Below, piece after piece: positions 1-6,077 of a DNA stretch of 6,077 nt. Position numbers and translations under genes: made by a program. Every line of letters begins with the position of its first letter. The first letter of the stretch is position 1. The notes under the pieces were generated by a model that was not told where the DNA came from, did not search any database, and saw only the letters and a list, made by a program, of their open reading frames with translations. This stretch comes from an uncultured bacterium (GTDB lineage Bacteria > Chloroflexota > Anaerolineae > JACIWP01): the NCBI GenBank assembly GCA_903872005.1, contig CAIQJD010000678.1:1-6077 (forward strand), written 5' to 3'.

Positions 1-2287
1 AGACGCCCTGGTTGGCGGCTGGATTGGCGATCCATTCGGCGGCCATGGCGGTCACGTCAAACTCGACCCAGACATCCTGACTGTCAATGGACTTCTGATC
101 AGAATAATCGCCGGCGCGGTCCACCCCAACCCCCGCGCAGCCCGGCGCCAGCCAGGATTGCCCGGTGCGGGCGATATTCCAGGTCACCTGGCTCTCTTCC
201 CAGCTCCGCAACACTTTGTAGGCCGAAACGGAAATCGGAAACGCCTTATCGCGCTGGTGAGCGAAGATACGCAGGCGCGCGTTTGTCACAATCCGCGTCG
301 ACGGAATGGAGGTCGTGTCGAACCGGATCAGGCTGGACACCTGCCCATCCGACTTGATATAGAGCAGCGGGTTGCCGCCCTGGTTCAGGGTCGGCGTATA
401 GCCCGAAATCGCCGCGTCGGTCGTTCCGACATAGTTGCTGGTGCCTTCCTGGAAGCAGACGACGGTCGGGATGACGGTCGCAGTGGGCGTCGGCGTGATG
501 GTCGGCGTTGGCGTCGCGGTCGGCGGCGTGCCGCTCGCGGTGGAGGTCGGCGTCGGCGTGGCTGTAGCCGGCGTATCCCCCATGCGCTTGACCATCACCA
601 TGTGAATGATCTCGTCGCCATCGCCATTGCTGTTGATGCGGAAATCATTCGAGTGCGACTGCCGGCCCTCGAAGCGCGCATCGCTCAGTTGGAACGTGAC
701 GGACTTCCATTGGTTCGTGCCGGTCTTGGTCACCGTGCCGGCGCTCTTGCGGTCGCCGTCCGCCGAGTCGTACTCCAGCGCCCAGGTGTCTGTGCCCCGG
801 TCGAAATAGGTCACCGTCATAGAGACCGGGTTCGAGCCGCCGAAGAGATAGCGGTCGTCCACGTTGAAATACATGAAGGGGTTGCCGTGCGCCGCATCGG
901 TGCGCCGGCAGATCCACGATTCTTTGAACGTGCCCAGCCAGGTCTGGCTGACCTCGATGTTCGTGTTCTCCACATCGTAATTGCCGACCGAGGGGTTGGG
1001 CGTGCCGGCCGGGCGATAGGTCAGCGCGATTGTCTTGCCGCCGGTCGCCAGGTCATCCTGATACAGATAGAAGCTATAGTTGCCGTTTTGCGGGAAGAAG
1101 GTCATGCCGGATTCGCGCATGGCGACCCAGATTTCCGACGTCGCATAGACATCCTTGCCCAGGTAGCGCGCCGCAAAGAGCAAGGTCGGCCAGTTGGTGT
1201 GCCCCCCGCCCAGGTCCGTCATCAGATTCTTGTCCAGGTTGAAGTAATGGGCGTGCTTGTCCAGTCCGTTCAAGATGCCCCAATACAACAGGGTATCGTC
1301 CTTCAGGTAGAAACGATAGGTCTCGAACCCGATGGGCACCGTATTGGAATAGGTGAGCGCCGGATCATCTTTATAGGAGAGATAGTAGCTCTTGGTCGCG
1401 TCAATGCGCTGCGTGACTTTGGCGTCGTCGGCCACCAGACCATCGCCCTTGAAGCCGACGCTCAACGGCGCGGCGTAGTCTGCGATATGCACGCGTTCCG
1501 AGTCGCCGCGGAAGCGCGGATAGTGCTTGGTCATCAGGACTTTGTTGGGAAATGCCTGGCGCGTCCAGACGATGGCGTCCTTGACGTAATTCTCCCAGGC
1601 GGTCTGGTCGCCATAGCCGGCGGTGATCAGGCAGTTGTCATAGCGGTCATCCGACGGCTGGTTCTCGCCATACGCGCCGGTGCCGATTTCCACCCACTCG
1701 ACGCGCGGGTCATTGGCGTAGCGCTGCCCGAAAGCCGTAATCAGGTTGTGCAGGTTGGTGCGATAGGTGCTCGACCAGTAGTTGGGGATGGGATGCGCTG
1801 CGCCGGAGTAAGGATCCACGCAACTGATGACGGGAATCCACGAGGGCGAGACGTTGCCGCCGCTGACGCCCTCATACGTGGTGATTTCCAGGCCGGCCGC
1901 CTTGCCCAGGAGGGCCTGCTGCGTCAGGTAATCATCCACGTGCGACCAGTCATAGATGCCGGAAATGGTCTCGATATTCTTCCACTGGAAGGTCATGTGC
2001 CCGCCGACGATGATGCCCGGGTAATCGGCCGGGTTCAGGTAGGTTTGATCGTAAAAAATGTAGATGCCGGGCCGCTGGATGGGCGGATCGTAGGATGACG
2101 CGGACACATCCGACGCCGGCGCCGCGCCGGGCGCGCCCGTGGCGTCCGCGTCGGGCGCAAGCTCTGGATCCACCCGCACCGGCGCGTTGCGCGGCGCTTC
2201 CTGCGCCGGCCGGCCGGCCACCGCGGCGCTGACCACCCCCAGGAAGATGATTCCGACCACTACTGCTATCGCCAAGAGTTTCCTCAT
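1..2287 (-). CDS. Secreted modular glycoside-hydrolase-like protein with C-terminal DNRLRE domain (3' end outside window)
   Basis: 762 residues are visible and the frame is still open at the window edge, so the C-terminus is missing. The ATG at 2285-2287 is preceded by GAGG (2295-2298) at 7 bases and by a good promoter. Residues 1-24 form a signal peptide (MRK, hydrophobic core, AVA cleavage site). An Ala/Pro/Asp-rich stretch follows to about 70. Residues about 72-380 look like a TIM-barrel hydrolase of the GH-A type: RPGIYIF at 72, a W-x-x-I-E-x-x-x-G-x-Y-x-W segment, VEWVEIGTGAYGENQP at 196-211, GFKGDGL at 278-284 and PIGFETYRF around E322. E208 and E322 are the best candidate catalytic acids, by inference. 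A beta-sandwich (about 385-568) ends in [13 protein letters not shown] Thr-Pro linker (572-608) and a DNRLRE (CBM96-like) domain (from about 610) follow. The core is paralogous to the gene at 2429-4714, roughly 40-50% identical by eye. Exported to the surface or medium; substrate unknown. Confidence 0.88.
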   Translation of the reverse strand, partial: MRKLLAIAVVVGIIFLGVVSAAVAGRPAQEAPRNAPVRVDPELAPDADATGAPGAAPASDVSASSYDPPIQRPGIYIFYDQTYLNPADYPGIIVGGHMTFQWKNIETISGIYDWSHVDDYLTQQALLGKAAGLEITTYEGVSGGNVSPSWIPVISCVDPYSGAAHPIPNYWSSTYRTNLHNLITAFGQRYANDPRVEWVEIGTGAYGENQPSDDRYDNCLITAGYGDQTAWENYVKDAIVWTRQAFPNKVLMTKHYPRFRGDSERVHIADYAAPLSVGFKGDGLVADDAKVTQRIDATKSYYLSYKDDPALTYSNTVPIGFETYRFYLKDDTLLYWGILNGLDKHAHYFNLDKNLMTDLGGGHTNWPTLLFAARYLGKDVYATSEIWVAMRESGMTFFPQNGNYSFYLYQDDLATGGKTIALTYRPAGTPNPSVGNYDVENTNIEVSQTWLGTFKESWICRRTDAAHGNPFMYFNVDDRYLFGGSNPVSMTVTYFDRGTDTWALEYDSADGDRKSAGTVTKTGTNQWKSVTFQLSDARFEGRQSHSNDFRINSNGDGDEIIHMVMVKRMGDTPATATPTPTSTASGTPPTATPTPTITPTPTATVIPTVVCFQEGTSNYVGTTDAAISGYTPTLNQGGNPLLYIKSDGQVSSLIRFDTTSIPSTRIVTNARLRIFAHQRDKAFPISVSAYKVLRSWEESQVTWNIARTGQSWLAPGCAGVGVDRAGDYSDQKSIDSQDVWVEFDVTAMAAEWIANPAANQGV
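464..574 (-). repeat. Thr-Pro linker, low-complexity coding repeat (37 residues)
   Basis: This stretch encodes residues 572-608 of the gene ending at 2287. It is an imperfect hexanucleotide repeat of ACGCCG (cggcgt on the plus strand), giving alternating Thr and Pro with Ala, Ser and Ile. It separates the beta-sandwich from the DNRLRE domain and is the shortest complete linker in the window. Such linkers are flexible and are often O-glycosylated in secreted proteins; that is family knowledge, not visible here. Confidence 0.85.
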
Positions 2288-2338
2288 CGCTGCGCCTCGC
2301 TTCTCTGTCATCATCCTACCCACCATACCCATATCATA

Positions 2339-2367
2339 AGTATAGTCACAAACGGCCCTTATGTCAA
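2339..2367 (-). promoter_or_regulatory. Sigma-70-type promoter for the gene starting at 2287
   Basis: Read on the minus strand, a perfect -35 box TTGACA lies at 2367-2362, followed by a 17-base spacer and the -10 box TATACT (5 of 6 consensus) at 2344-2339. Transcription would start near 2332, giving a leader of about 45 bases before the ATG at 2287. A second -10-like TATGAT overlaps just downstream. The region is visibly AT-richer than its surroundings. It lies in the 141-base gap between the paralogues and faces the downstream one, so that gene can be expressed independently of its upstream neighbours. No operator palindrome is evident. Confidence 0.75.
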
Positions 2368-2382
2368 CGCTTTGGGTGCGCC

Positions 2383-2397
2383 CGCCGGCCGCCGGCG
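2383..2397 (-). other. GC-rich inverted repeat after the stop of the 2429-4714 gene
   Basis: CGCCGG, a 3-base loop and CCGGCG can form a 6-bp all-GC hairpin about 30 bases past the stop codon at 2429 and upstream of the promoter. No U-run follows, so it is not a standard intrinsic terminator. It may slow or protect the 3' end of the transcript, or it may only reflect the local abundance of GCCGGC. Two copies of that palindrome sit here. Confidence 0.3.
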
Positions 2398-2428
2398 ACC
2401 ATGTTTCACCTTAAAAACTGCCCCCGCA

Positions 2429-4714
2429 TCAGTCCCCCGCGCCGGCCGGCGTCGCCGTGCGCGTCGGGCTGGGGCCGGGCCACGTCCCGAAATCTATCGT
2501 GAACGTCCAGTTGGCGGCCACGGAGACCCACCAGCGCTGCACCGTCGTCGGCTGAAAGCCGGTCGGATGCGTCGCGCTCAGCACATAGATGCCCGGCTGC
2601 AGCACGGCGAAGAAGTACCACCCATCCGACGCGCTGACGCGCGTTTGGCCCTGGGTCTCGCCGCGCCGCGTCAAAGTGAGCGTCGCCCCGCCCAACCCCG
2701 GCTCGCCGGCCTCTCGCACGCCATCGCCATCCAGATCATACCAGACTCGCCCGATGATGCCGCCCACCGATGGCGTGACCGTTTTCGTCGTCGTCGGCGT
2801 CACCGTCGGCGTCGGGCTGGCCGTCGCGGTCGGCGTGATCGTCGGCGACTGGGTCGGCGTCGGCGTGTGCGTCGCGGTCAGCGTCGGCGTGTGGGTCGGC
2901 GTCGCGGTCGGCGTCGGCGTATAGACCGGCGTTGGCGACTGCGTCGGCGTCGGCGTATTGGTCGGCGTCGAAGTATAGACCGGCGTCGGCGTGACCGTAG
3001 GCGACAGGGTCGGCGATGGCGTCGGACTTGCCGGCGGCGTGCCGTAATGCTGCAACTGCACGAAGTGGATCACCTCGTCGCCATCGCCATTGCTGTTAAT
3101 GCGAAAATCGCTCCCGCCGGCCATGCCATTCCCCATGCGCGCCGCGGTCAGCCAGAAGAGCGTCTTCTTCCACGTATTGGTATTGGTCTTCTGGATGAGA
3201 CGCGACAGCACCGCCCCGCCGCCGGCGTCGTAGTCCAATGACCAGGTATCCGAACCATGGTCGAAGTACGTCACCGACAACGAAATGACGCCCGTCCCGC
3301 CCAACAGATAGCGGTCATCCACATCGAAGTACATGTAGGGATTGCCGGTCGCCTGATCCGTGCGCCGGGTGATCCAGCTCTCCCACGACTCGCCCAACCA
3401 GGTCTGCGCCGCATCCACCTCGGCCGTGTTCTGGATCTGATAGGCAGCCGTGCCGGCCGCCCGATACGTCAGCGCCCGCGTGCGCCCCCCGGTGATGTTG
3501 TCATTTTGATACAGATAGAACGAGTAATTCCCCTGCTTCGGATACCAGGTATAGCCCGATTCCCGTAACGCCACCCACACGGTCGGGGTGTCATAGGGCG
3601 TGCGGCCGGCGTGGCTGTTCGCCAGTTGCAGGATCGGCCACACCGCCGGGTCTGGATTGCTCGAGGCGTCCTTGAAGACATCCTCCGCCAGGACGATGTA
3701 GTCGGCGTGGCTGTCCAGGCCGCTCAACATGCCCCAATAGACCAGCACATCTTGCGGCATATAGAAACGATACGACTCAAAGCCGATGGGCAGCGTGCGC
3801 GAGTAGCCGAGGATCGGGTCTTCGAGATAGGCCAGATACTTGTCATTGTAGCGCCCATCCACACCCTCTTTACACGCAGCCGGGCTCTCGCGACAGGTCA
3901 TCTTATCGCGGTCGCCCATCAGGCCATCGCCCTTGAAACCGATATTCATCTGCGCGGCCGATTGGGAAATGAGCCGGCGCTCCCGGTCCCGGTAAAACAT
4001 CGGGTAATGCTGCGTCATCAGCGGCTTGTTCGGGAACGCCTCCCGATAGTAGCCCATCACCTGATTGACCACATCCACCCAATCGTCCCCGTGCCCCATC
4101 GCGAAGAGGCAGGCGTCCGTCTCTTCGGAATAGGGCTGATTCTCGCCATCGCGGCCGGTGCTGATCTCAACCCACTCGACGCGTGGGTCGTTGTTGTACT
4201 TGCGCCCGAACTCCAGGATCAGTTGGCGCAGCTCGCTCTGGTACGTAGCGCTCCAGTAGTCCGGCAGCACCTTCGTCCCATTGGTCGTCGAGCAGGTGAT
4301 GGTCGGAATCCACGCCGGCACATCCGCCCCATACGAGAGGCAGCTATCCAGCTTGAGGCCGACCGGCTTGTTCTGCCGGCGAATCCAATCATCGAAGAAG
4401 GTCCAGGTATAGACGCCATGCGACGTCTCGATGTCGTTCCAGGTCTGCGCCTGATGCGCGCCGGTGAAGACGCCGGGGTATTCGGCGAAGCTGATGCTGC
4501 TGCGGGCGCGGAACACATAGATGCCCGGCCGGCTCACCAGCGTCTTGCCGCTGCTGGGGCCGCCCCCAATCGCCAGGGGGTTCTGCGGCTCCTGGGCCAA
4601 TGCCGGCTCGCCGGCCCAGCTCGCCAGGGCGCAGACCGCGACCAACAAGACGATCAGCCTCACGCTACGCCTCGCTGGGCCTCGGACCACTGCGACGAGA
4701 TGCTCCCCTGCCAT
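2429..4714 (-). CDS. Secreted modular glycoside-hydrolase-like protein with C-terminal SdrD_B-like domain
   Basis: Complete gene of 761 residues from the ATG at 4712-4714, stop TGA at 2429-2431. That start is chosen because AGAGGG lies 5 bases upstream; the ATG at 4729 would add five residues but has no properly spaced site. A signal peptide (basic RRSVR, hydrophobic core, ALA cleavage after about residue 40) is followed by a TIM-barrel-like domain (about 62-375): RPGIYVF, W-N-D-I-E-x-x-x-G-x-Y-x-[17 protein letters not shown] with E191, GFKGDGL at 259-265, and PIGFESYRF with E313. These match the paralogue at 1-2287, and E191/E313 are candidate catalytic acids by inference. A beta-sandwich (about 380-558) ends in [12 protein letters not shown]. 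Then come a Thr-Pro linker (560-648) and an SdrD_B-like Ig-fold domain (about 651-742, with [18 protein letters not shown]). The tail is only [12 protein letters not shown] and lacks the LPL motif of the upstream gene. Substrate unknown. Confidence 0.93.
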   Translation of the reverse strand: MAGEHLVAVVRGPARRSVRLIVLLVAVCALASWAGEPALAQEPQNPLAIGGGPSSGKTLVSRPGIYVFRARSSISFAEYPGVFTGAHQAQTWNDIETSHGVYTWTFFDDWIRRQNKPVGLKLDSCLSYGADVPAWIPTITCSTTNGTKVLPDYWSATYQSELRQLILEFGRKYNNDPRVEWVEISTGRDGENQPYSEETDACLFAMGHGDDWVDVVNQVMGYYREAFPNKPLMTQHYPMFYRDRERRLISQSAAQMNIGFKGDGLMGDRDKMTCRESPAACKEGVDGRYNDKYLAYLEDPILGYSRTLPIGFESYRFYMPQDVLVYWGMLSGLDSHADYIVLAEDVFKDASSNPDPAVWPILQLANSHAGRTPYDTPTVWVALRESGYTWYPKQGNYSFYLYQNDNITGGRTRALTYRAAGTAAYQIQNTAEVDAAQTWLGESWESWITRRTDQATGNPYMYFDVDDRYLLGGTGVISLSVTYFDHGSDTWSLDYDAGGGAVLSRLIQKTNTNTWKKTLFWLTAARMGNGMAGGSDFRINSNGDGDEVIHFVQLQHYGTPPASPTPSPTLSPTVTPTPVYTSTPTNTPTPTQSPTPVYTPTPTATPTHTPTLTATHTPTPTQSPTITPTATASPTPTVTPTTTKTVTPSVGGIIGRVWYDLDGDGVREAGEPGLGGATLTLTRRGETQGQTRVSASDGWYFFAVLQPGIYVLSATHPTGFQPTTVQRWWVSVAANWTFTIDFGTWPGPSPTRTATPAGAGD
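2771..3037 (-). repeat. Thr-Pro linker, low-complexity coding repeat (89 residues)
   Basis: This encodes residues 560-648 of the 2429-4714 protein, almost entirely Thr, Pro, Ser and small hydrophobics on an ACGCCG repeat. A larger unit is nested in it: a [13 protein letters not shown] block recurs with a 90-base period (anchors at 2844 and 2934), and a PVYT block occurs twice. This suggests growth by slippage or unequal exchange. It joins the sandwich domain to the SdrD_B-like domain. Confidence 0.88.
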
Positions 4715-4719
4715 ATCAT

Positions 4720-4725
4720 CCCTCT
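4720..4725 (-). promoter_or_regulatory. Ribosome binding site deciding the start at 4714
   Basis: AGAGGG on the minus strand, 5 bases before the ATG at 4714. It lies inside the reading frame that opens at the alternative ATG at 4729, whose own upstream GAAGG abuts the codon with no spacing. The spacing favours 4714. Confidence 0.6.
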
Positions 4726-4735
4726 GCATCCTTCA

Positions 4736-4754
4736 GGCGGCTGCCAGCAGCGCC
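4736..4754 (-). other. Stem-loop in the 45-base gap between two genes
   Basis: On the minus strand GGCGCTG, a CTGG loop and CAGCCGCC form a 7-bp stem with one bulged C, directly after the stop at 4760 and before the ribosome binding site at 4720. There is no U-run, so it is not a classical terminator. In a co-transcribed pair it could be an RNA-processing or stability element. It could also be chance in GC-rich DNA. Confidence 0.25.
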
Positions 4755-4759
4755 TCTGG

Positions 4760-6077
4760 CTAGTGTTGCTTCAACGCCAGCGGCAAGACGAGCCGGTGCA
4801 ACCCCACTGTGGGCGTTGCGGTCGGCTCCAACCATAGGCCAAAGTCAATCACCTGCGTAGCGCCGGCCATGACCGGTAAGATCCAGTTTGCGCCGGTGGT
4901 CGAGATGTAGCCCGGCACTTCGACCTGCATCAAAGCATACGCGCTTTCGGCCAGGCCGGCGAAGGTATACAGCCCGTCGGCCTGCGTCGTGAACGAAGAG
5001 ACCAGCGCGGCGTCGCGGTACAACTGCAGCTCCACGCCGCCCATGGGCGGCTCGCCGGCGTTCCGCTCGCCGCTGGCATCCAGATCGAAGAAGACGACGC
5101 CGCGAATCTCGCCCACGGTAGACGTCGCAGTCGGCGTCCGCGTGATCGTCGGCGTGCGCGTGATCGTCGGCGTCGCCGTCGGCGAGCTGGTGCGCGACGG
5201 CGTTGATGTGACCGTGCCGGTCGCCGTCGGCGTCGGTGTGTGTGTCGGCGTCGCCGTGGGCAGCGACGTTTCCGTCGGCGTCGCCGTCGGCTGGGGGATG
5301 AAGTAGCTGATCGTCAAGATCGGTCGCAGCGCCCCATTCGCGTTGTCCGATGCGGCGAACTGATAGCGCGCGGTGAGGGTGCGGCACGAATCGGCCTTCA
5401 CCACCACCCCGAAATTCTCGCCAGGATGGGCCAACCAGTACTGCGCCGCGTCGGTCACGTCCAGATTCAGGTCCGGCACGCTGGCCGTATCGCCATAGCA
5501 GACCAACTCATCATCCGCGAGGTCGTCATAGTCCTGACCCGGCCCGGCGCACCCCGGCCGGCTCCAGCCCAGCGCCGCGCTGGCCTGGGTCCAGTTCGCC
5601 TCCGTCTCACTCCACGGCTTGAGCACCCGGAAGACGCGCAGCGTAAGCGGCGTGATCGGAGTCGCCGGCGCGCGCGACTGATAGCTCAGGCGCAACGAGG
5701 CGCTGGCGATCTGCGCGTTGGCCGGAATCCATGGCGGCGCGATATCGAAACGGATCAACGCCGTCACGTTGTCAATCGTCTTCACGTACAGGCTGGCCGC
5801 AGTCCCGTAGTTCTTGGTCGCGTTGCTCAGGTCCAGATACGTATCCACCACGCCGGCATAGCCGCCCTCGCCGCGCCGCAACGTCACCGTCATCAACGCC
5901 GGCGTCGCGGTGCGCGTAGCCGTCGCGCCGGCCGTCGCCGTCTGCGTCGGCGTGAAACTGGGCGTCGGCGTAACGGTCGGCGTGCGCGTGGCCGTCTGCG
6001 TGACGATCGGCGTCGCCGTAGGACTCAGCGTCGGCGTCGGCGAGACGGCCGGCGTCGCCGTAGGACTCAGCGTCGGC
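4760..6077 (-). CDS. C-terminal part of a modular surface protein: DNRLRE plus SdrD_B-like domains and LPL tail (5' end outside window)
   Basis: The frame is open through 6077, so the true start is outside; 438 residues are visible before the stop TAG at 4760-4762. The in-window TTG/ATG at 5896/5893 are internal. Order of parts: Thr-Pro linker (6076-5897); DNRLRE (CBM96-like) domain (about 5890-5297), with a YLDLSNATKNYGTAASLYVK start, LIRFDI, W-S-E-T-E-A-N-W and W-S-R-P-G-C-A-G; second Thr-Pro linker (5296-5114); SdrD_B-like Ig-fold domain (about 5113-4829), with FFDLDASGERNAGEPPMGG; then a tail with core LVLPLAL and final KQH. The DNRLRE domain matches the one in the gene at 1-2287, and the SdrD_B-like domain matches the one in the 2429-4714 gene, so this gene carries both C-terminal modules of its neighbours. 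The missing N-terminus may be a third barrel-sandwich unit, by inference. The next gene begins 45 bases downstream, suggesting an operon. Likely role: carbohydrate binding and display outside the cell. Confidence 0.88.
   Translation of the reverse strand, partial: PTLSPTATPAVSPTPTLSPTATPIVTQTATRTPTVTPTPSFTPTQTATAGATATRTATPALMTVTLRRGEGGYAGVVDTYLDLSNATKNYGTAASLYVKTIDNVTALIRFDIAPPWIPANAQIASASLRLSYQSRAPATPITPLTLRVFRVLKPWSETEANWTQASAALGWSRPGCAGPGQDYDDLADDELVCYGDTASVPDLNLDVTDAAQYWLAHPGENFGVVVKADSCRTLTARYQFAASDNANGALRPILTISYFIPQPTATPTETSLPTATPTHTPTPTATGTVTSTPSRTSSPTATPTITRTPTITRTPTATSTVGEIRGVVFFDLDASGERNAGEPPMGGVELQLYRDAALVSSFTTQADGLYTFAGLAESAYALMQVEVPGYISTTGANWILPVMAGATQVIDFGLWLEPTATPTVGLHRLVLPLALKQH
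5114..5296 (-). repeat. Thr-Pro linker between DNRLRE and SdrD_B-like domains (61 residues)
   Basis: ACGCCG-type coding repeat giving PTATPT-like sequence, with a short internal duplication of TITRTPT near 5130-5165. It separates two folded modules in the gene ending at 4760. Confidence 0.85.
5897..6077 (-). repeat. Thr-Pro linker with a 42-base direct repeat, cut by the window edge
   Basis: Sixty codons of Thr-Pro-rich linker precede the DNRLRE domain. A perfect 27-base direct repeat occupies 6009-6035 and 6051-6077, with a period of 42 bases (14 residues, PTLSPTATP unit). The second copy ends exactly at the window edge, so more copies may follow. Confidence 0.85.

Noticed and set aside
158..2098. 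Long plus-strand open frame (646 codons) opposite the first gene
   Set aside because: The product is Arg-rich and shows no domain. It mirrors the minus-strand gene, which has a signal peptide, recognisable motifs and a paralogue. It is a GC-bias shadow.
2383..2397. Intrinsic terminator between the paralogues
   Set aside because: The hairpin is plausible but no U-run follows on the minus strand, so it is listed only as an inverted repeat.
2771..3037. CRISPR-like or tandem-repeat array
   Set aside because: Repeats are degenerate hexanucleotides in frame with a coding linker, with no constant repeat and unique spacer pattern.
4590..4640. Lipobox at VAVC in the signal peptide of the middle protein
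   Set aside because: The residue before Cys is Val rather than Gly/Ala/Ser, and the hydrophobic core continues past it to a normal ALA cleavage site.
4727..4729. ATG at 4729 as start of the middle gene
   Set aside because: The purine-rich GAAGG abuts the codon with no spacer. The ATG at 4714 has AGAGGG at 5 bases. The difference is only five residues before the signal peptide.
2372..4837. Plus-strand open frames at 2372-3241 and 3611-4837
   Set aside because: They are antisense to the complete minus-strand gene, have Arg/Gly-rich or compositionally odd products, and lack convincing start signals.
4989..5306. Val-Gly repeat proteins on the plus strand (also at 2589-2924), looking elastin-like or membrane-like
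   Set aside because: The VGVGV pattern is the reverse complement of the ACGCCG codons of Thr-Pro linkers.
5891..5896. TTG/ATG at 5896/5893 as start of the rightmost gene
   Set aside because: The frame stays open to the window edge with in-frame Thr-Pro linker. There is no ribosome binding site, and no signal peptide would precede an evidently exported domain.

Overview
All credible genes in this window lie on the minus strand, so they read from right to left. The DNA is GC-rich (roughly 60% or more by eye). It encodes three large, modular, exported proteins: one partial gene at each edge and one complete gene between them. The style suggests the phylum Chloroflexota (Anaerolineae or relatives): long Thr-Pro linkers built from ACG/CCG codons, DNRLRE (CBM96-like) and SdrD_B-like domains after the linkers, and a short Leu-Pro-Leu tail at a C-terminus. 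This placement is inference from protein style; there is no rRNA or marker gene.

Layout in transcription order. (a) Beyond 6077 to 4760: the C-terminal 438 residues of a protein with a Thr-Pro linker, a DNRLRE domain, a second Thr-Pro linker, an SdrD_B-like domain and a tail ending in the LVLPLAL core. Its start is outside the window. (b) 4714-2429: a complete protein of 761 residues with a signal peptide, a TIM-barrel glycoside-hydrolase-like domain, a beta-sandwich domain, an 89-residue Thr-Pro linker and an SdrD_B-like domain. (c) 2287 to beyond 1: a paralogue of (b), 762 residues visible, with the same signal peptide, barrel and sandwich plan but a short Thr-Pro linker followed by a DNRLRE domain that runs off the window.

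Genes (a) and (b) are 45 bases apart and are probably co-transcribed. Genes (b) and (c) are separated by 141 bases holding a near-consensus sigma-70 promoter (TTGACA, 17 bases, TATACT) that faces (c), so (c) can be transcribed on its own. No convincing intrinsic terminator is visible.

The simplest reading is a small cluster of secreted or surface-displayed carbohydrate-active proteins. The barrels would be the catalytic part, and the sandwich, DNRLRE and SdrD_B modules would be binding or display modules joined by flexible, possibly glycosylated linkers. The substrate cannot be read from the sequence, and catalysis is unproven. There are no RNA genes, insertion sequences, CRISPR arrays or integrases. 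The most notable points are the duplicated uncharacterised barrel-sandwich core with swapped C-terminal modules, the LPL tail on one protein only, and a strong excess of the palindrome GCCGGC across the window.
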